Shown here piece after piece: positions 11,849-22,959 of a stretch of 64,000 bases of DNA (positions within the stretch are counted from its first letter, which is position 1; every line of letters starts with the position of its first letter). Under the pieces are notes generated by a model. That model was not told where the DNA came from. It saw only the letters and a program-made list of their open reading frames with translations, and made no database searches. The position numbers were made by a program, and so were the translations under genes. The stretch spans positions 3,015,001 through 3,079,000 of the forward strand of contig JARFJB010001495.1 in assembly GCA_036346205.1 (NCBI GenBank), in the 5' to 3' direction. This DNA is from Vesta saturnalis. Taxonomy: Eukaryota > Arthropoda > Insecta > Coleoptera > Lampyridae.

Positions 11849-12262
11849 TGTAACGGATTCTTTATTTATTTTATGCGTAGTGGTTAATTAGTTGTATTAA
11901 TTAAACATTAACAAAATTAGTTTTTAAAATGTTAGTTTATTTTTATTTATTTTAACACACTAATATTTAATTTACACTTTACAATCATGCAATCTTAACT
12001 ATTTAATTTATTTATTTATTTACAACTACAATTATCACACACTATCACTAAATATCACAGTCGCTATATCACAAATTACTCTTGACTCTGGTACCGACTT
12101 TCTGAACTTCATTCGACTCACTGACTTGAACAACTCCCTTGTCTCGCTATCACATCTCATATTTATAGGCGCCAGGCAGGAATTCTCGATTATTTAGATT
12201 ACGTCACGATCTTTATTATAGGCGCCGCCGGATCATTCTAGTATAAGGTAATCTAGGTTACA
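11849..12262 (-). mobile_element. putative solo LTR (Gypsy-like)
   Basis: On the minus strand it would begin TGTAACCTAGATTACC and end AAAGAATCCGTTACA, with TGTAAC/GTTACA ends. Inside are a TATA-like CCTATAAATATGAG about 100 bases from the start, a GTTCAAGTCAGTGAG tract like a Gypsy transcription start region, and AATAAA-rich sequence before the end. This order is that of an LTR. No matching target duplication was found and no internal region remains. It sits in the 5' region of the hAT, so it would have inserted after the hAT did. Confidence 0.5.
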
Positions 12263-12360
12263 CAAACACACTCATTATTCTCGCATTTTCGATAAGTCGC
12301 CAAATAATTATAGACTAACCAAATTCTCGATAAAAAATTTCTTGAAAGATAGTAGGGGTC

Positions 12361-12401
12361 GGTGGGCCTTCTAACCGGTGGACCCTTCTAACTGGTGGGC
12401 C
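12361..12401 (+). repeat. subterminal 17-bp repeats of the hAT right end
   Basis: Three copies of GGTGG(G/A)CC spaced 16-17 bases (12361, 12377, 12394), joined by CTTCTAAC. One copy occurs at 6020-6027 just inside the left terminus. Subterminal repeats like these often bind hAT transposases; that role here is inferred. Confidence 0.65.
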
Positions 12402-12444
12402 CTATATCATTGATCCAGCGGGTATGGTGCTAGCTACGCCCTTG

Positions 12445-12452
12445 TGAAAATG
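12445..12452. repeat. 8-bp target-site duplication, right
   Basis: TGAAAATG immediately after the hAT right terminus; identical to 5992-5999. Confidence 0.95.
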
Positions 12453-12682
12453 GTTCTATTGATAGGTTAATGTTTAGATTAGGGCGAGGTTTATTTATAG
12501 AAAATAGACCTTACCGCACAATGTAATATTGCCCGTCTTTCAGTCAGTATCAATAAAACGGGATCCTGTAAGACAAATTCCAATCTTCACCAACTTTTCG
12601 TCTTCAATTAGGTAAATCATTCAATGTTGCAAAGATCCACGCGTATAAAAAAAAGTAAAAACTAATACCAATATTTAAAATA

Positions 12683-13722
12683 TACTGACTTCCATAAAAA
12701 TTGCAACACCTAGAATTTGTTGAACGATTTTATTGAAATTTTCGTCAACGATGTCTTTCATTAGAACAAACAAACGATTAAAGTTTGAATAAAATCTAGC
12801 TAACTAGTTTTTTTTTTGTTTTTTCCTTTGCACTTAGTAACCATAAATTTGAAGAAATAAACCAATCAGTGTGTAATTAACTGTCAATTTTGCAAATTGT
12901 TTGTTCACAATTTCGTTCTGAACTTGGGAAAAATGCCAAGAGTACGTCAACATCAACATTTTTCCTAATTTACTGATTTTGAACGTGGCCGTATTATTGG
13001 CATGAGAGAGGCCGTACTTCCGCTAAGAGAAATTGATCGTCGTGTAAACCGAAATGTTACAACGGTATTGGGATGTTGGTCCAAATGGTCCGAGGAAAGG
13101 GTGCAACAACGTCGCCCTGGATCTGGACGTCTCCGCAGGACTACATATCGCGAAGAAAGTCGCTTAAGACTTTTGGCCACAAGAGACATATTTTCAACAA
13201 CTCGATCGATTGTAAATGATTGGATGAGAGGTGTAGGACCCAGAATGTCAATGTCATTTATTTATCGTCGGATAAGGTCTTATGGGCTGCGTTCATATCG
13301 TCCAGTTTTATGTCTTCATCTTACACCACTTCACCGTCTACGCAGGCTAGAGTGGAGTAACGAAAGAGCGAATTGGGCGCAAGAACGGCATCGAATTGTG
13401 TTTAATGACGAGTCCCGATTTTTCTTGTGGGCCCACGATGGTCGTAGGAGGGTCAGACGGATGCGTGGAGAACGTAAAAATCCAACATTTTTTTGTGGAA
13501 CCCAACACAGCTCTCACACAAGGAGTGATGATATGGGGTGCAATATGTTAAGGTAGCAGATCACCCTTGGTCTTCTTTGATGGTAACTTAAAGGCCGCTG
13601 GTTATATTGCCAATGTGCTAGAACCCGTTGCGCTTCCATATCTTCAGGGGCTGGAAAATCCCATTTTCCAACAGGATAATGCGCGCTCTCATACGGCAAG
13701 GGCTACAACACGTTACAACTTT
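12683..13722 (+). mobile_element. 3'-truncated Tc1 element
   Basis: Begins with TACTGACTTCCATAAAAATT, a terminus typical of a widespread arthropod Tc1 family, followed by about 240 bases of leader and the transposase. Similarity stops at about 13722, so the third catalytic residue and the right inverted repeat are missing. Confidence 0.8.
12933..13722 (+). pseudogene. Tc1 transposase, truncated
   Basis: ATG at 12933 (MPRVRQHQHFS), then an in-frame TAA at 12966, then FERGRIIGMREAVLPLREI (first helix-turn-helix), VNRNVTTVLGCWSKW, a GSGRLRRTT AT-hook-like linker, RMSMSFIYRRIRSYGLRSYR (second HTH), and FNDESRFFLWAHDGRRRVRR with the first catalytic Asp. After a frame break at ~13550, LEPVALPYLQGLENP and FQQDNARSHTARAT supply the second catalytic Asp. 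The third acidic residue is lost with the 3' truncation. Confidence 0.9.
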
Positions 13723-15469
13723 TGATATCATGAAAGTAATAATTATTCATTTATATAAAATTGTACTTTTCCATTTTTAAAAATCAAATTAAAAAAAATC
13801 ATTTAATAAAATACCATCAAATTAAAAACAATATCCTTTAACAAAATATCATTAAAAAATACCATTTATTTATTAAATATGATGTAATGTCCTTTGGCAT
13901 TTGAGGAATTCTTGGCAATATTTTTTCTCAAGCACCTTTTCTTCTTTTTTTGTTTGCTATTTCCCGATGGCCTTGGTTGTTGGTTGAACGTTTATATACT
14001 TACTTCTTTGCAGTTTAATCTAGTATTTGTAAGAAGTGTGTTTAGCTGCTGCTCTGTGTCAATATGATCTACCTTTTTATTAAAGCGTGTTAATATTTCC
14101 GGCATCTGATTTTTTATATTTTTGTGTCAAAAGTAGTATTTTTTCCACGTTTGTTCTCAATAAAGTATGTTGAGCTTGGAAACTGTCTTCCATAAACTCT
14201 TGAGGTTGGACAAATAAATCTGTGGGGCTATTCACAGCACTGTTTTTTGATGAATGACCAGGTATAAATTTTATCTCCCAGGGCTATTTTTGCCAAGTCG
14301 GCTTTATCACCTGCATCAAACCTTTTGATTTTTTCATAAAGTGTACGTAGCTGACACTAGATTTAGTGTAGCCCTCTTCCAAAATAGTTTTAATAAAATT
14401 TATTAAAGCTATGGCATTATAAACTTTGCATTTTTATAGAATAACGTCGTTGGATATTCTTTCAGCATAATTATTCGTGTTACTCTAGTGAAAAAATTTG
14501 CACTGAAACATAGACACCATTCTGCTTATCTCATCGAGTTATAAATTGAACAATTTAATTTTAAAACACCAGATTTAAAAATGTTGTATGTTTATCTTTA
14601 GCATTAAAAAGTGTTATGAATGTATTATTTGCTACTCTTATCTGTGTATTTTCGTACATAATTTTTGAAATTTTTCTGATGGTTTACAAAAATGGGAACT
14701 AGGAGTCTGATTATCAAATTATTTTTGTTAGTAATTAATATTATCTAATATAAATATGTAAACTTGTACGATTGTCATTGATAATTAAAATATGTACTTA
14801 CCTTTGGGTTGTAACCACTTATTTTTATTTATATGTTTACAAATTTAAATGTTTTCAAAACAATTACAGCAAAAAATTAGCTACATCTTTAATAAATTAA
14901 TCATTATTAAACCGTCATGAAAATGACATTCCAGAACACCCTCTACGACGAAACTTTACTTCAACGTGGTAAAATGATTCACAACTAAAGAGACATTAAG
15001 TAACAAATCCAATAAACATTTACATAGATAAAATAATTTGTAATAATTTTACTGTTCTATTGTTCTGTTCACAAGTCTCATATAAGATATCAGTCTGGGG
15101 AAGAAATTCGAATTCCTCTTTTTGAAAAACGGGAAATGCGGCGTATATTTAGAATATCATCTTAAGATACATGTAAAACCATGTTTATTAACAATGCTAT
15201 TTTTACGAAGCCATGTTTGTCTATTTTTATGGTTCTTTGTGTTTTTAAATTGGCATAAACTAACCACTCATGATTGCTGTACTAAAATTAACTACGAAAC
15301 TTTTTCACTCAACAACTCCTTATGAACATATCTTTGTTTATAGTATACATAATCGTTGGTGCGTTTGTTAATGATGGTCTAACTTCTAAACGACTTGACC
15401 GATTGAGGTATTATTTATACCATATATTTGTTTTTGTTGACACGATGGTTGATAGCTATTCCTTATTTA
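13723..15469. other. no recognised gene; weak minus-strand coding-like remnant
   Basis: On the minus strand between about 14520 and 13880 there are short readable pieces (AIALINFIKTILEEGYTKSS, AGDKADLAKIALGDKIYT, KKRRKGA) in different frames, which looks like a decayed protein-coding sequence. I do not recognise the family. Open frames at 15122-15325 and 15322-15516 show hydrophobic stretches but no recognisable motif and are probably chance. Confidence 0.35.
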
Positions 15470-16150
15470 AAATAAAGGAGGAGGGGTATCATCGGAAACA
15501 GCCGAACCAATTTTAATGACGTTGGGTACAAAGGGGCGTTTGGGTACGTAGAGTGTTTTTGTGTTATCTATTTTTTATGTGAAAAAAGTAGGAGGGGGGA
15601 GGAGGGTATTGGTAAAATGAATTGACACAGAGGCTTATGTGTACGGAGAGTGTTTTTTTGTTATCTATTTTTTATCTGAAAAAAAGGTGGATAATTATCT
15701 ATATATACCGAGAAAGTGATAAACCAATTTGGTATAAACAATAATTTTTAATTACAATTTGGTATAATCTATTTCTTATCTGAAATAGATTGGGTTATCA
15801 ATACACCGAGAAAGAGGCAAATCAATTTAAAAAAAATTTGGTACGTTGGGGCTATTGGATACAGATAGTATTTTTGCATTATTAGTTTTTTTTGTCTGAA
15901 AAATGTTGGGGTTGATCAACTAGAGAACAGCGGAACCAATTTTAATCTAATTTGGTATATGAAAGTTATAGGGTGCGGGTCGTATTTTTGCGTTATCTAC
16001 CCATCTGGAAAAAAAAGTATGGGGGAATCAATAAACTCAGAATCGGCTAAACCAATTTTAATAAAATGCGGTACATAGGTATTTTAAATAAAAAGAGGAG
16101 GATTATGGATAATCTGGGAAACCGCTTAAATTTAGTATATAGGGGACTTT
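15470..16150 (+). repeat. degenerate tandem repeat, ~130-bp period
   Basis: About five imperfect units. Each has AACCAATTTTAAT followed by a GGTACA(T/A)-type tract, then a GTGTTTTTG(T/C)(G/A)TTATCTA block, then a run like TTTTTTATCTGAAAAAA and a G-rich tail. The same unit occurs in reverse orientation at about 38040-38350. Confidence 0.7.
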
Positions 16151-16321
16151 TGGGTACGGAGAAGGGGAATAAATCATTATGGAGTGTAGCAAAGAGCAAC
16201 GGTACTGGTAGTTAAATTATATAATAAATGAAACCCTAAATAAGGTTGTCGTTTGATGTACGATTAAAAAATTTAATAAAACAGTCTTTGTGTTCTAAAG
16301 CGTTTTATAGAATACTATGTT

Positions 16322-16499
16322 GATTAAAATGCTGTTTTAGCACATATATACAAGTTACTATGTAATGATAATGATAATTTCACTATAGTTTTATCGGTAA
16401 GTTTTAAATTAGATATAATGACACCAAATTATACTATAGATTGTTTTACTTTTAGATCTTTTAATATTTAACTCTACTACAATGTTCTGATAATCGGAA

Positions 16500-16502
<3 letters not shown>
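16322..16502 (+). repeat. 181-bp block, copy 1
   Basis: Reads the same as 16584-16764 (offset 262 bases). It begins GATTAAAATGCTGTTTTAGC and runs to the start of a TA array. The perfect match suggests a very recent duplication or an assembly artefact at the microsatellite. Confidence 0.85.

Positions 16503-16576
<74 letters not shown>
16503..16576. repeat. (TA)n microsatellite
   Basis: TA repeats with one CATATA interruption near 16547, between the two copies of the 181-bp block. Confidence 0.95.
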
Positions 16577-16579
<3 letters not shown>

Positions 16580-16583
16580 ATAA

Positions 16584-16761
16584 GATTAAAATGCTGTTTT
16601 AGCACATATATACAAGTTACTATGTAATGATAATGATAATTTCACTATAGTTTTATCGGTAAGTTTTAAATTAGATATAATGACACCAAATTATACTATA
16701 GATTGTTTTACTTTTAGATCTTTTAATATTTAACTCTACTACAATGTTCTGATAATCGGAA

Positions 16762-16764
<3 letters not shown>
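16584..16764 (+). repeat. 181-bp block, copy 2
   Basis: Second copy of 16322-16502, followed by another TA array. Confidence 0.85.

Positions 16765-16810
<46 letters not shown>
16765..16810. repeat. (TA)n microsatellite abutting the Gypsy LTR
   Basis: TA repeat that ends exactly where the LTR sequence TTGAGATG begins. A matching array borders the far end of the composite at 27901-27953. Confidence 0.95.
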
Positions 16811-16813
<3 letters not shown>

Positions 16814-17516
16814 AGATGTTTAGAAAGAGGTAATAGAAGTATTGGACAGCTTACATGACATTTGGGTCATAAAAAGGGGTAATTTCTGGCTCGATACAAG
16901 TGCGAGACACAATTTTACATAAATCTGGTTCACGATGTGTTTAAAATAAATTTATTCGGTATAAATTGATCTGAATATCATTTGCTAAGTTTGGTTTCAT
17001 CATAAAAAGCAATTTGTTGCTACCAAAATTGTCAAGAATGTTAGATATCATCATTTTCGTAGAGTCATTTTAGTAGTGCAATTTTTACAATAAAATTCAA
17101 TTTTTCAAAGGTAATTTGGCAAGTAGACATTTCACAGGTGTTTAAACATGGACTATGTAGTTAGGATTATGTTAGGGATAAGGTATGTTTAGTTTTTAAA
17201 AGCAGGAAATACAAAAATTTAGTAAAAAGGGTTATAATATGGACAGTATAGACAATTTTCGCACACATTTTTGTTAGCAAATTAGTGACAAAAAGTATAA
17301 TACATGATTCACAAGAAGAAAGACATTTAGAACATTATGGCATACAAACATTTATAGTGCCGTACATTTTATAGTGTAAAAATCCTAAAAAAGTGTTAGA
17401 CGATGAGACTTTTTCAATGCAAGACTAAATAACATTATGCATTGCAAATAAGTAGTGAGAACAATAAAGACAAGTTGTACAAACCTTAAACATAATATTT
17501 TAAGTGCTAAAAACAT
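16811..17516 (+). repeat. Gypsy LTR, 5' fragment
   Basis: Matches 18451-19152 nearly base for base; most differences are single-base homopolymer length changes, plus a substitution (CAGGTG versus CAGGTA). It stops at AAAAACAT and is fused to integrase sequence; the junction bases (CAT/ATTA) occur in both parents, suggesting microhomology. Confidence 0.9.
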
Positions 17517-18376
17517 ATTAGCTAAAGAGAAGAACCACACTAATTTCAACCTTGTCAAAAGTATAAAAGTGAGTAAACCGTTAGAAATAATAGCTATTGA
17601 CTATATTGGAAATTTAGTACCTGGTCAGAACGGATATAAAAATATATTAGTAATCGTCGATATTTTTTCTAAATTTATAAAATTATACCCTAGCAGGGAA
17701 TGCACAGCAAGACAAGCTACGATTTCTATCGAGAAATTTATGAAAGAAACAGGAAAGCCAAAAGCTATTTTAGCCGACAATGCCACTTATTTCAGAACTG
17801 CCAAATTTGTAAAGAAGTTCGAAGAGATGGGAATGAAGATATATTTCTGTTCGATCAGACATCCTCAAGGCAACCCAGCCGAAAGATATATCAAAGAGGT
17901 GATTAAATTTTTAAGAATATTCACGTATGAGAAACATAATGCTTGGGTGAAGTATCTAAAGGTCATAGAAGTGCATCAATGAAGTACCGAATGTTAGAAC
18001 ACAGGTAGCTCGATAACATTAATAAAAAGATTATACCAGAAAGACCCTGGAGACAACAAGAAGAAGAAATTGAAGTTGAAAATTTGCTCCAAGAAGTCAA
18101 AGAAAGATTGTGGAAGATTTTAGATAATTATGAAAAGAAACATTCTGCCAAAATTAAAAAGGTTACATTTAAGGAAGGAGATTTAGTAATCATACGCCGT
18201 TTAACAGTTGCAGACAGAGCACGAAAAATGTGTGCAAAACTCTTACTACCATATGAAGGTCCGTATAGGGTAAAAAATGTTTTGGGGGTACTACATATGA
18301 ATTAGTCAATATAGAGGATGGTAGTAGTAGAGGTAAATTTCATATATCCATGATTTATCCATATTTCAAAATTTAA
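17517..18376 (+). pseudogene. Gypsy integrase, left partial copy
   Basis: Starts within the zinc-finger-to-core linker (LAKEKNHTNFN) and contains the catalytic core: IAIDYIGNLVPGQNGYKNIL (first Asp), ILVIVDIFSKFIKLYP, AILADNATYFRT (second Asp) and RHPQGNPAERYIKEVIKFLR (Glu). The C-terminal domain at 18084-18376 includes HSAKIKKVTFKEGDLVIIRR and LLPYEGPYRVKNVLG, then in a shifted frame GKFHISMIYPYF and a stop at 18374-18376. A frame break lies at about 17980-18080. Everything upstream (gag to RNase H) is absent from this copy, so it is dead. Confidence 0.9.
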
Positions 18377-18451
18377 TTTTAATCGGTAGGTCAATTAAAG
18401 AACTTAATATTTTCTTGTACAAAAATATCTTCATTCTTAAATTGGGGAATT

Positions 18452-20805
18452 TGAGATGTTTAGAAAGAGGTAATAGAAGTATTGGACAGCTTACATGACA
18501 TTTGGGTCATAAAAAGGGGTAATTTCTGGCTCGATACAAGTGCGAGACACAATTTTACATAAATCTGGTTCACGATGTGTTTAAAATAAATTTATTCGGT
18601 ATAAATTGATCTGAATATCATTTGCTAAGTTTGGTTTCATCATAAAAAGCAATTTGTTGCTACCAAAATTGTCAAGAATGTTAGATATCATCATTTTCGT
18701 AGAGTCATTTTAGTAGTGCAATTTTACAATAAAATTCAATTTTCAAAGGTAATTTGGCAAGTAGACATTTCACAGGTATTTAAACATGGACTATGTAGTT
18801 AGGATTATGTTAGGGATAAGGTATGTTTAGTTTTTAAAAGCAGGAAATACAAAATTTAGTAAAAGGGTTATAATATGGACAGTATAGACAATTTTCGCAC
18901 ACATTTTTGTTAGCAAATTAGTGACAAAAAGTATAATACATGATTCACAAGAAGAAAGACATTTAGAACATTATGGCATACAAACATTTATAGTGCCGTA
19001 CATTTTATAGTGTAAAAATCCTAAAAAAGTGTTAGACGATGAGACTTTTTCAATGCAAGACTAAATAACATTATGCATTGCAAATAAGTAGTGAGAACAA
19101 TAAAGACAAGTTGTACAAACCTTAAACATAATATTTTAAGTGCTAAAAACATTTTTTAATGTGAATTTATTTCATATTTAAAATTTAAGTATGGTTACGT
19201 TGTAAATTTTAGATTTTTCACATAATTTTATACTTTTTCCACATTATTAGATTTAGTTTTTGCTCTTAAAGCAAATAATAGATGTTCTTTCACAATATAA
19301 ATAAGTTTTTATAAGGATACAGCGTTTTTATCCGCAAAATTTATGCTAAATCTCAGGTGAATTCTAGACAAATTTACAAAAGCTCAAAATTTTCATCAAA
19401 TTAAATGTTTCGAATTTAAAAGATATGTTTTCTTATGTAAATTGTCCTCAAAATTCCATTTTCGCAAGTAATTTTAGTGTAGCTTGTAAGTTTAAATAGT
19501 TAATAGCTTATTTTGATTAGATTAAGTTGTTTCGTTTATTAGTATTAGGAATTATTGCTTGTTAGGTGTCCTTGTATTCGAAATTTCATGTAGTTTTCAT
19601 TTCCGTTTTAAATTTCATTTCCGACCATGTATAAGAAAGTTACGGCCAAAATTCCATTTATGTACAATTCTTAATTTTGATTATCCAATCACATTCATTG
19701 TAAATTTTGCAATATGGCTGTAAAAATTGAAATTTCTGTAGCAACCAGAAACCTATAAAAGCATGCGCTCAAGAAATCATTCTCTCTAGAATTTGTTCAA
19801 AAGTGAAAAATTAAAACAGTGTTGCTAGATTTGTGTTTACTTAACCTAATTTATTATCGTCGAGAAAGTTTACGTTACGAATAATTTCGAGAGCACTTGT
19901 TTTATATCTTCGGTTAAAATTAAATAGTTCGGTCACCGATACCTGTCGTCTTTAATAAATAATTCTGTACAATTAATTGATGTCACGATTTTGTGTAAAT
20001 TTGTTTTCGTGTTTTCCGATTTAAAATAATCCTTTATATACCAAATTAAATTCCATTTTTATTTGGTCAAAGTTTTTTTATTTATCCGGACAATTCCTCT
20101 TAAATAAATATTATTTTATTTTCGGTAACTAAAATAAAAGTGTGTTAACAAAAATCTTGGATACTAATAATACATTTTAAACGATATCAGTCATAAAGAT
20201 TTAAAACCATTTTAAATAAAAGTTACCATAGTAAATAAGTGTTTGGAGGTTGCCGTTTTGGAAAGAAAACATCTTGAAGCTTGGAAGTTGGTGTCTTCGA
20301 GAACCGAGATAGCAGTTGGATATTAGTAACAACAATAGCCGAGTGAACATTGCCTGCCTCCAGCTGAAGTTTGAAGACATCATTCAATCGACAGGAAGGA
20401 CTGTATACGTGAGTTTTAAATTTTATAACCCTGTTATTGGTATTTCCTGCAATTTATATTTGTTATATGTTATTAATTAAGAATTTCAATTATTTACTTG
20501 TGTAAACACCTGTGAAGCTAATAATTTTCTTTTCTTTTCTAAATTTTCATTTTGATCCAAACATTAAAATTTCTTAATTATTTGACATCTTTTGACAGCT
20601 TTAATTATTTTCATTTAAAGTCATTAACGCATGCGTTAGAAAGCAAATTCTATTCAGAGCAAATTTTATACGTTAAATTAAATTACATATAGGATATTTC
20701 TTATATTTTAAAATTTTTTTTTTCTTCAACTAAATCCCTGAACTCTATCCCCAATTGAGATCCCTAATCTTAATATTAAATATAAATAAATATTTTAACA
20801 TTTCA
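18452..20805 (+). repeat. Gypsy long terminal repeat, complete (~2.35 kb)
   Basis: Preceded by a purine-rich AAATTGGGGAATT tract (polypurine-tract-like, 18439-18451) and followed five bases later by the primer-binding site. Start TGAGATGTTTAG and end AACATTTCA give TG...CA ends. It is unusually long for an insect Gypsy LTR. It contains a TATA box at 19754-19760 and AATAAA at about 19952. The inverted copy at 25574-27895 matches all but the last ~45 bases. The choice of 20805 as the end is an inference from the TG...CA rule and PBS position. Confidence 0.8.
19750..19785 (+). promoter_or_regulatory. LTR core promoter
   Basis: CCTATAAAAGCATGCGC followed by AAGAAATCATTCTCTC gives a TATA box at 19754-19760 and an initiator-like ATCATTC about 25 bases on. 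The same sequence appears inverted near 26565-26600. This is where LTR transcription would start. Confidence 0.65.
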
Positions 20806-20810
20806 ATTTA

Positions 20811-20831
20811 TTGGCGCCGCAACGTGTGGGC
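20811..20831 (+). other. primer-binding site
   Basis: TTGGCGCCGCAACGTGTGGG resembles a TGGCGCC...AACGTGGGGC primer-binding site of the type that pairs with the 3' end of a tRNA-Lys. A few bases differ from the usual form. Confidence 0.6.
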
Positions 20832-21001
20832 AAGATTTAGTTTGAAGATTTTGATATAAAAAGCACAAAAAATTTTATAGATATTTAGTTTTTCATTTTT
20901 CGTTCATTGTTATTTGTTATTTGTTATTAGTTATTGTTTATTGTGTTTATTAGTGTTAGGATTTTTATAAAAGGGGCAAATTTAGTTAATACAACTAGTG
21001 A

Positions 21002-22900
21002 ATGCAAGATCGTAGAGTAACTAGATCAGGTAAAGTTTACGGACCTAAAGATATTGAGGTAAAAGAGCGAAAACAGGATCTAGTTACAAAGATGGAACAT
21101 ATTGAAAAGGATGTTGAAGCACAACAAGAAGGGGGAAGTCCAGTGAGAGAAAGCAAAAGCTTAGACGTGGACATGATAATCGCCATGCTGATGAAAGCGG
21201 AAGAAAGTAGAAAGGAAGACATGATGAAAGCGGAAGAAAGTAGAAAGGAAGACATGATGAAAGCAGAAGAAAATATTGATAGAAAATTCAACAAGCTTGA
21301 AGAAAATAGAATAAAAGCTGAGGAAAATATTGATAAAAAATTTAACAAGCTTGAAGAAAATAGGAAAGAAGCAGAGGAAGAAAGGAAGGAGGATATGCGT
21401 AAGTTAGAAGAAAATAGAAAGGAGGATATGAGACGGCTAGAAGAAAGTATTAATAGGCAAGTGAATAAGTGGGAGGACGATAAGGAGAAGTTAGTGCATA
21501 AAATGGAGAAAACGAAGGAAGAATTAAGCAATAATATGCACCGAGAAAATGATAAGTTATGGGGAACGATTATCGACAATAAGGAAGAGGTAGATGACAA
21601 GATCGGCAAGTTGGACAAGAATATTAGAACTGAAACCCGTCTAAGAGAAGAGGCTTCTAACGAAATAAATGATAAAGTAGGAAGGATACAAGACATCCAC
21701 GAACAAATATGTTTCAGGTGGATAAGAACAAGGATGATAACAAGAAACAGAATGGGGAAATTTGCAATAAATTAAGAATGTACGATCATGACCTGGAAGA
21801 GTTGAAAGAAGAGACACCTAGAAATATTCAAATCGGCTGGGAAAATTGCATGTGGAATCAAGAGATGCCATATAAATTTGAAGGCAAGAAGCAAGAATCG
21901 CCAATGCTATTTTTGAAAAATATTGAGGATTATTTTAATGACATTAAGGACAATAAACAAAGAATGCGTTTGGTAAGAAAGATGCTTAAAGGGAATGCCG
22001 AACTATGGTACAATTTAGTACAAGAGCAATGTACCGATTATAAGCACTTCAAGGAATTATTTACCAAACAATATTGGAGTGATGTCCAACAAAATGTAAT
22101 AAGGGAAGAATTTTCAAGGGCGAAGTATGACAAAAACTATGGCACTTCGAGGAGATTTATGTATGAAGAAATACCAAATAGCAAGATACTTCACACCACC
22201 GATGAATGAACAAGAAATAGTCCAATATTTAGCAAGGCAACTGGAGAATAATGTGGCAGAAAACATTATTCTGCAAAATATAGATAATATAACATCACTA
22301 CTGCAATTTTAAGAAGATACGATGCGTATGAACAGCATCAGAACAGTTACGAAAGAGAGAATTTAACCCTAGGAATTATGGAAATGACAGAAGGGAATAT
22401 AATTACAGGCACGAAAGAGAGGAAAATAGGAGAGACAATTATAATAGGAATTATGGAAATGACAGGAGAGATTATCAAAATCAATATCATCGTGCTGATA
22501 ATCGTAGAGAGTATTTCCAAAATGGCAACAATAGGAAAGCAATTATAGATCGGGAAGAGAAGAACAACTTCCAACAAAGAAGAGGGGATATAATAATGGC
22601 TACGATAGGAACAGATTTAATTACAACAATCAAGCCAAGGATAATGAACGGGAGCATCAGAATAATAGAGAGAATGAAGGAAAGGATCATCGTAGAAATG
22701 ATATGCAAAAGAAAATAGAAGGCCATACCAAGAGATCGTGGATGATCAGAATAGGAGAGTGAATAACATCCAGGTACGAGAAGAGAAGGAGGAACCGAGT
22801 TGTGGAAGGATTAGTTGGGTCAATGCCATCGTACATGCATCCCAAGACGAAGAAAAGAACACACAAAAGGACTTTGACAAGATCACCGTTCAAAATTTTT
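21002..22900 (+). pseudogene. Gypsy gag
   Basis: First frame 21002-21775 begins MQDRRVTRSGKVYGPKDIEV and carries a long Lys/Glu-rich coiled coil (residues ~55-200), including repeated MMKAEESRKED and ENIDRKFNKLEENR units that differ by one internal duplication. A second frame (21709-22209) gives the capsid-like domain: MPYKFEGKKQESPMLFLKNI, NAELWYNLVQEQ, FTKQYWSDVQQNVIREEF. Downstream to about 22900, scattered frames encode an Arg/Asn/Tyr-rich RNA-binding tail (RNYGNDRRDYQ, EYNYRHERE) with no CCHC knuckle seen. At least three frame breaks. Gag would form the particle and package RNA. Confidence 0.85.
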
Positions 22901-22959
22901 AAATCCGAGCTTCCTTGTCAACAATGTAAAGACAAACTACCAACATCCTACGGAATTTT

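Larger units (their letters stand above)
6000..12444 (-). mobile_element. hAT transposon (ZMYM1-like transposase), interrupted
   Basis: The left end CATAGGCGTAACTAGCAC (6000) and the right end, read inward as CAAGGGCGTAGCTAGCAC (ending 12444), form 18-bp terminal inverted repeats flanked by an exact 8-bp duplication TGAAAATG. Eight-bp duplications and CAGGGGCGTAGCTAG-like ends are hallmarks of hAT elements carrying the ZMYM1-like transposase, and that transposase is found inside on the minus strand. Total length is 6.4 kb because a LINE (about 7253-10186) and probably a solo LTR (11849-12262) are inserted. Without them the element would be near 3.1 kb, normal for the family. Confidence 0.93.

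Noticed and set aside
15122..15516. Two hydrophobic frames that could be small membrane proteins
   Set aside because: No homology recognised, AT-rich composition alone gives hydrophobic frames, and no gene structure is visible.
20201..20383. Short frames with signal-peptide-like starts inside the LTRs (also 25953-26138)
   Set aside because: They lie in non-coding LTR sequence on opposite strands of the same repeat; no motif.
21037..21696. 219-residue minus-strand Ser/Leu-rich frame
   Set aside because: Antisense shadow of the gag coiled coil; the low-complexity GAA/AAA codon pattern keeps the opposite strand open.
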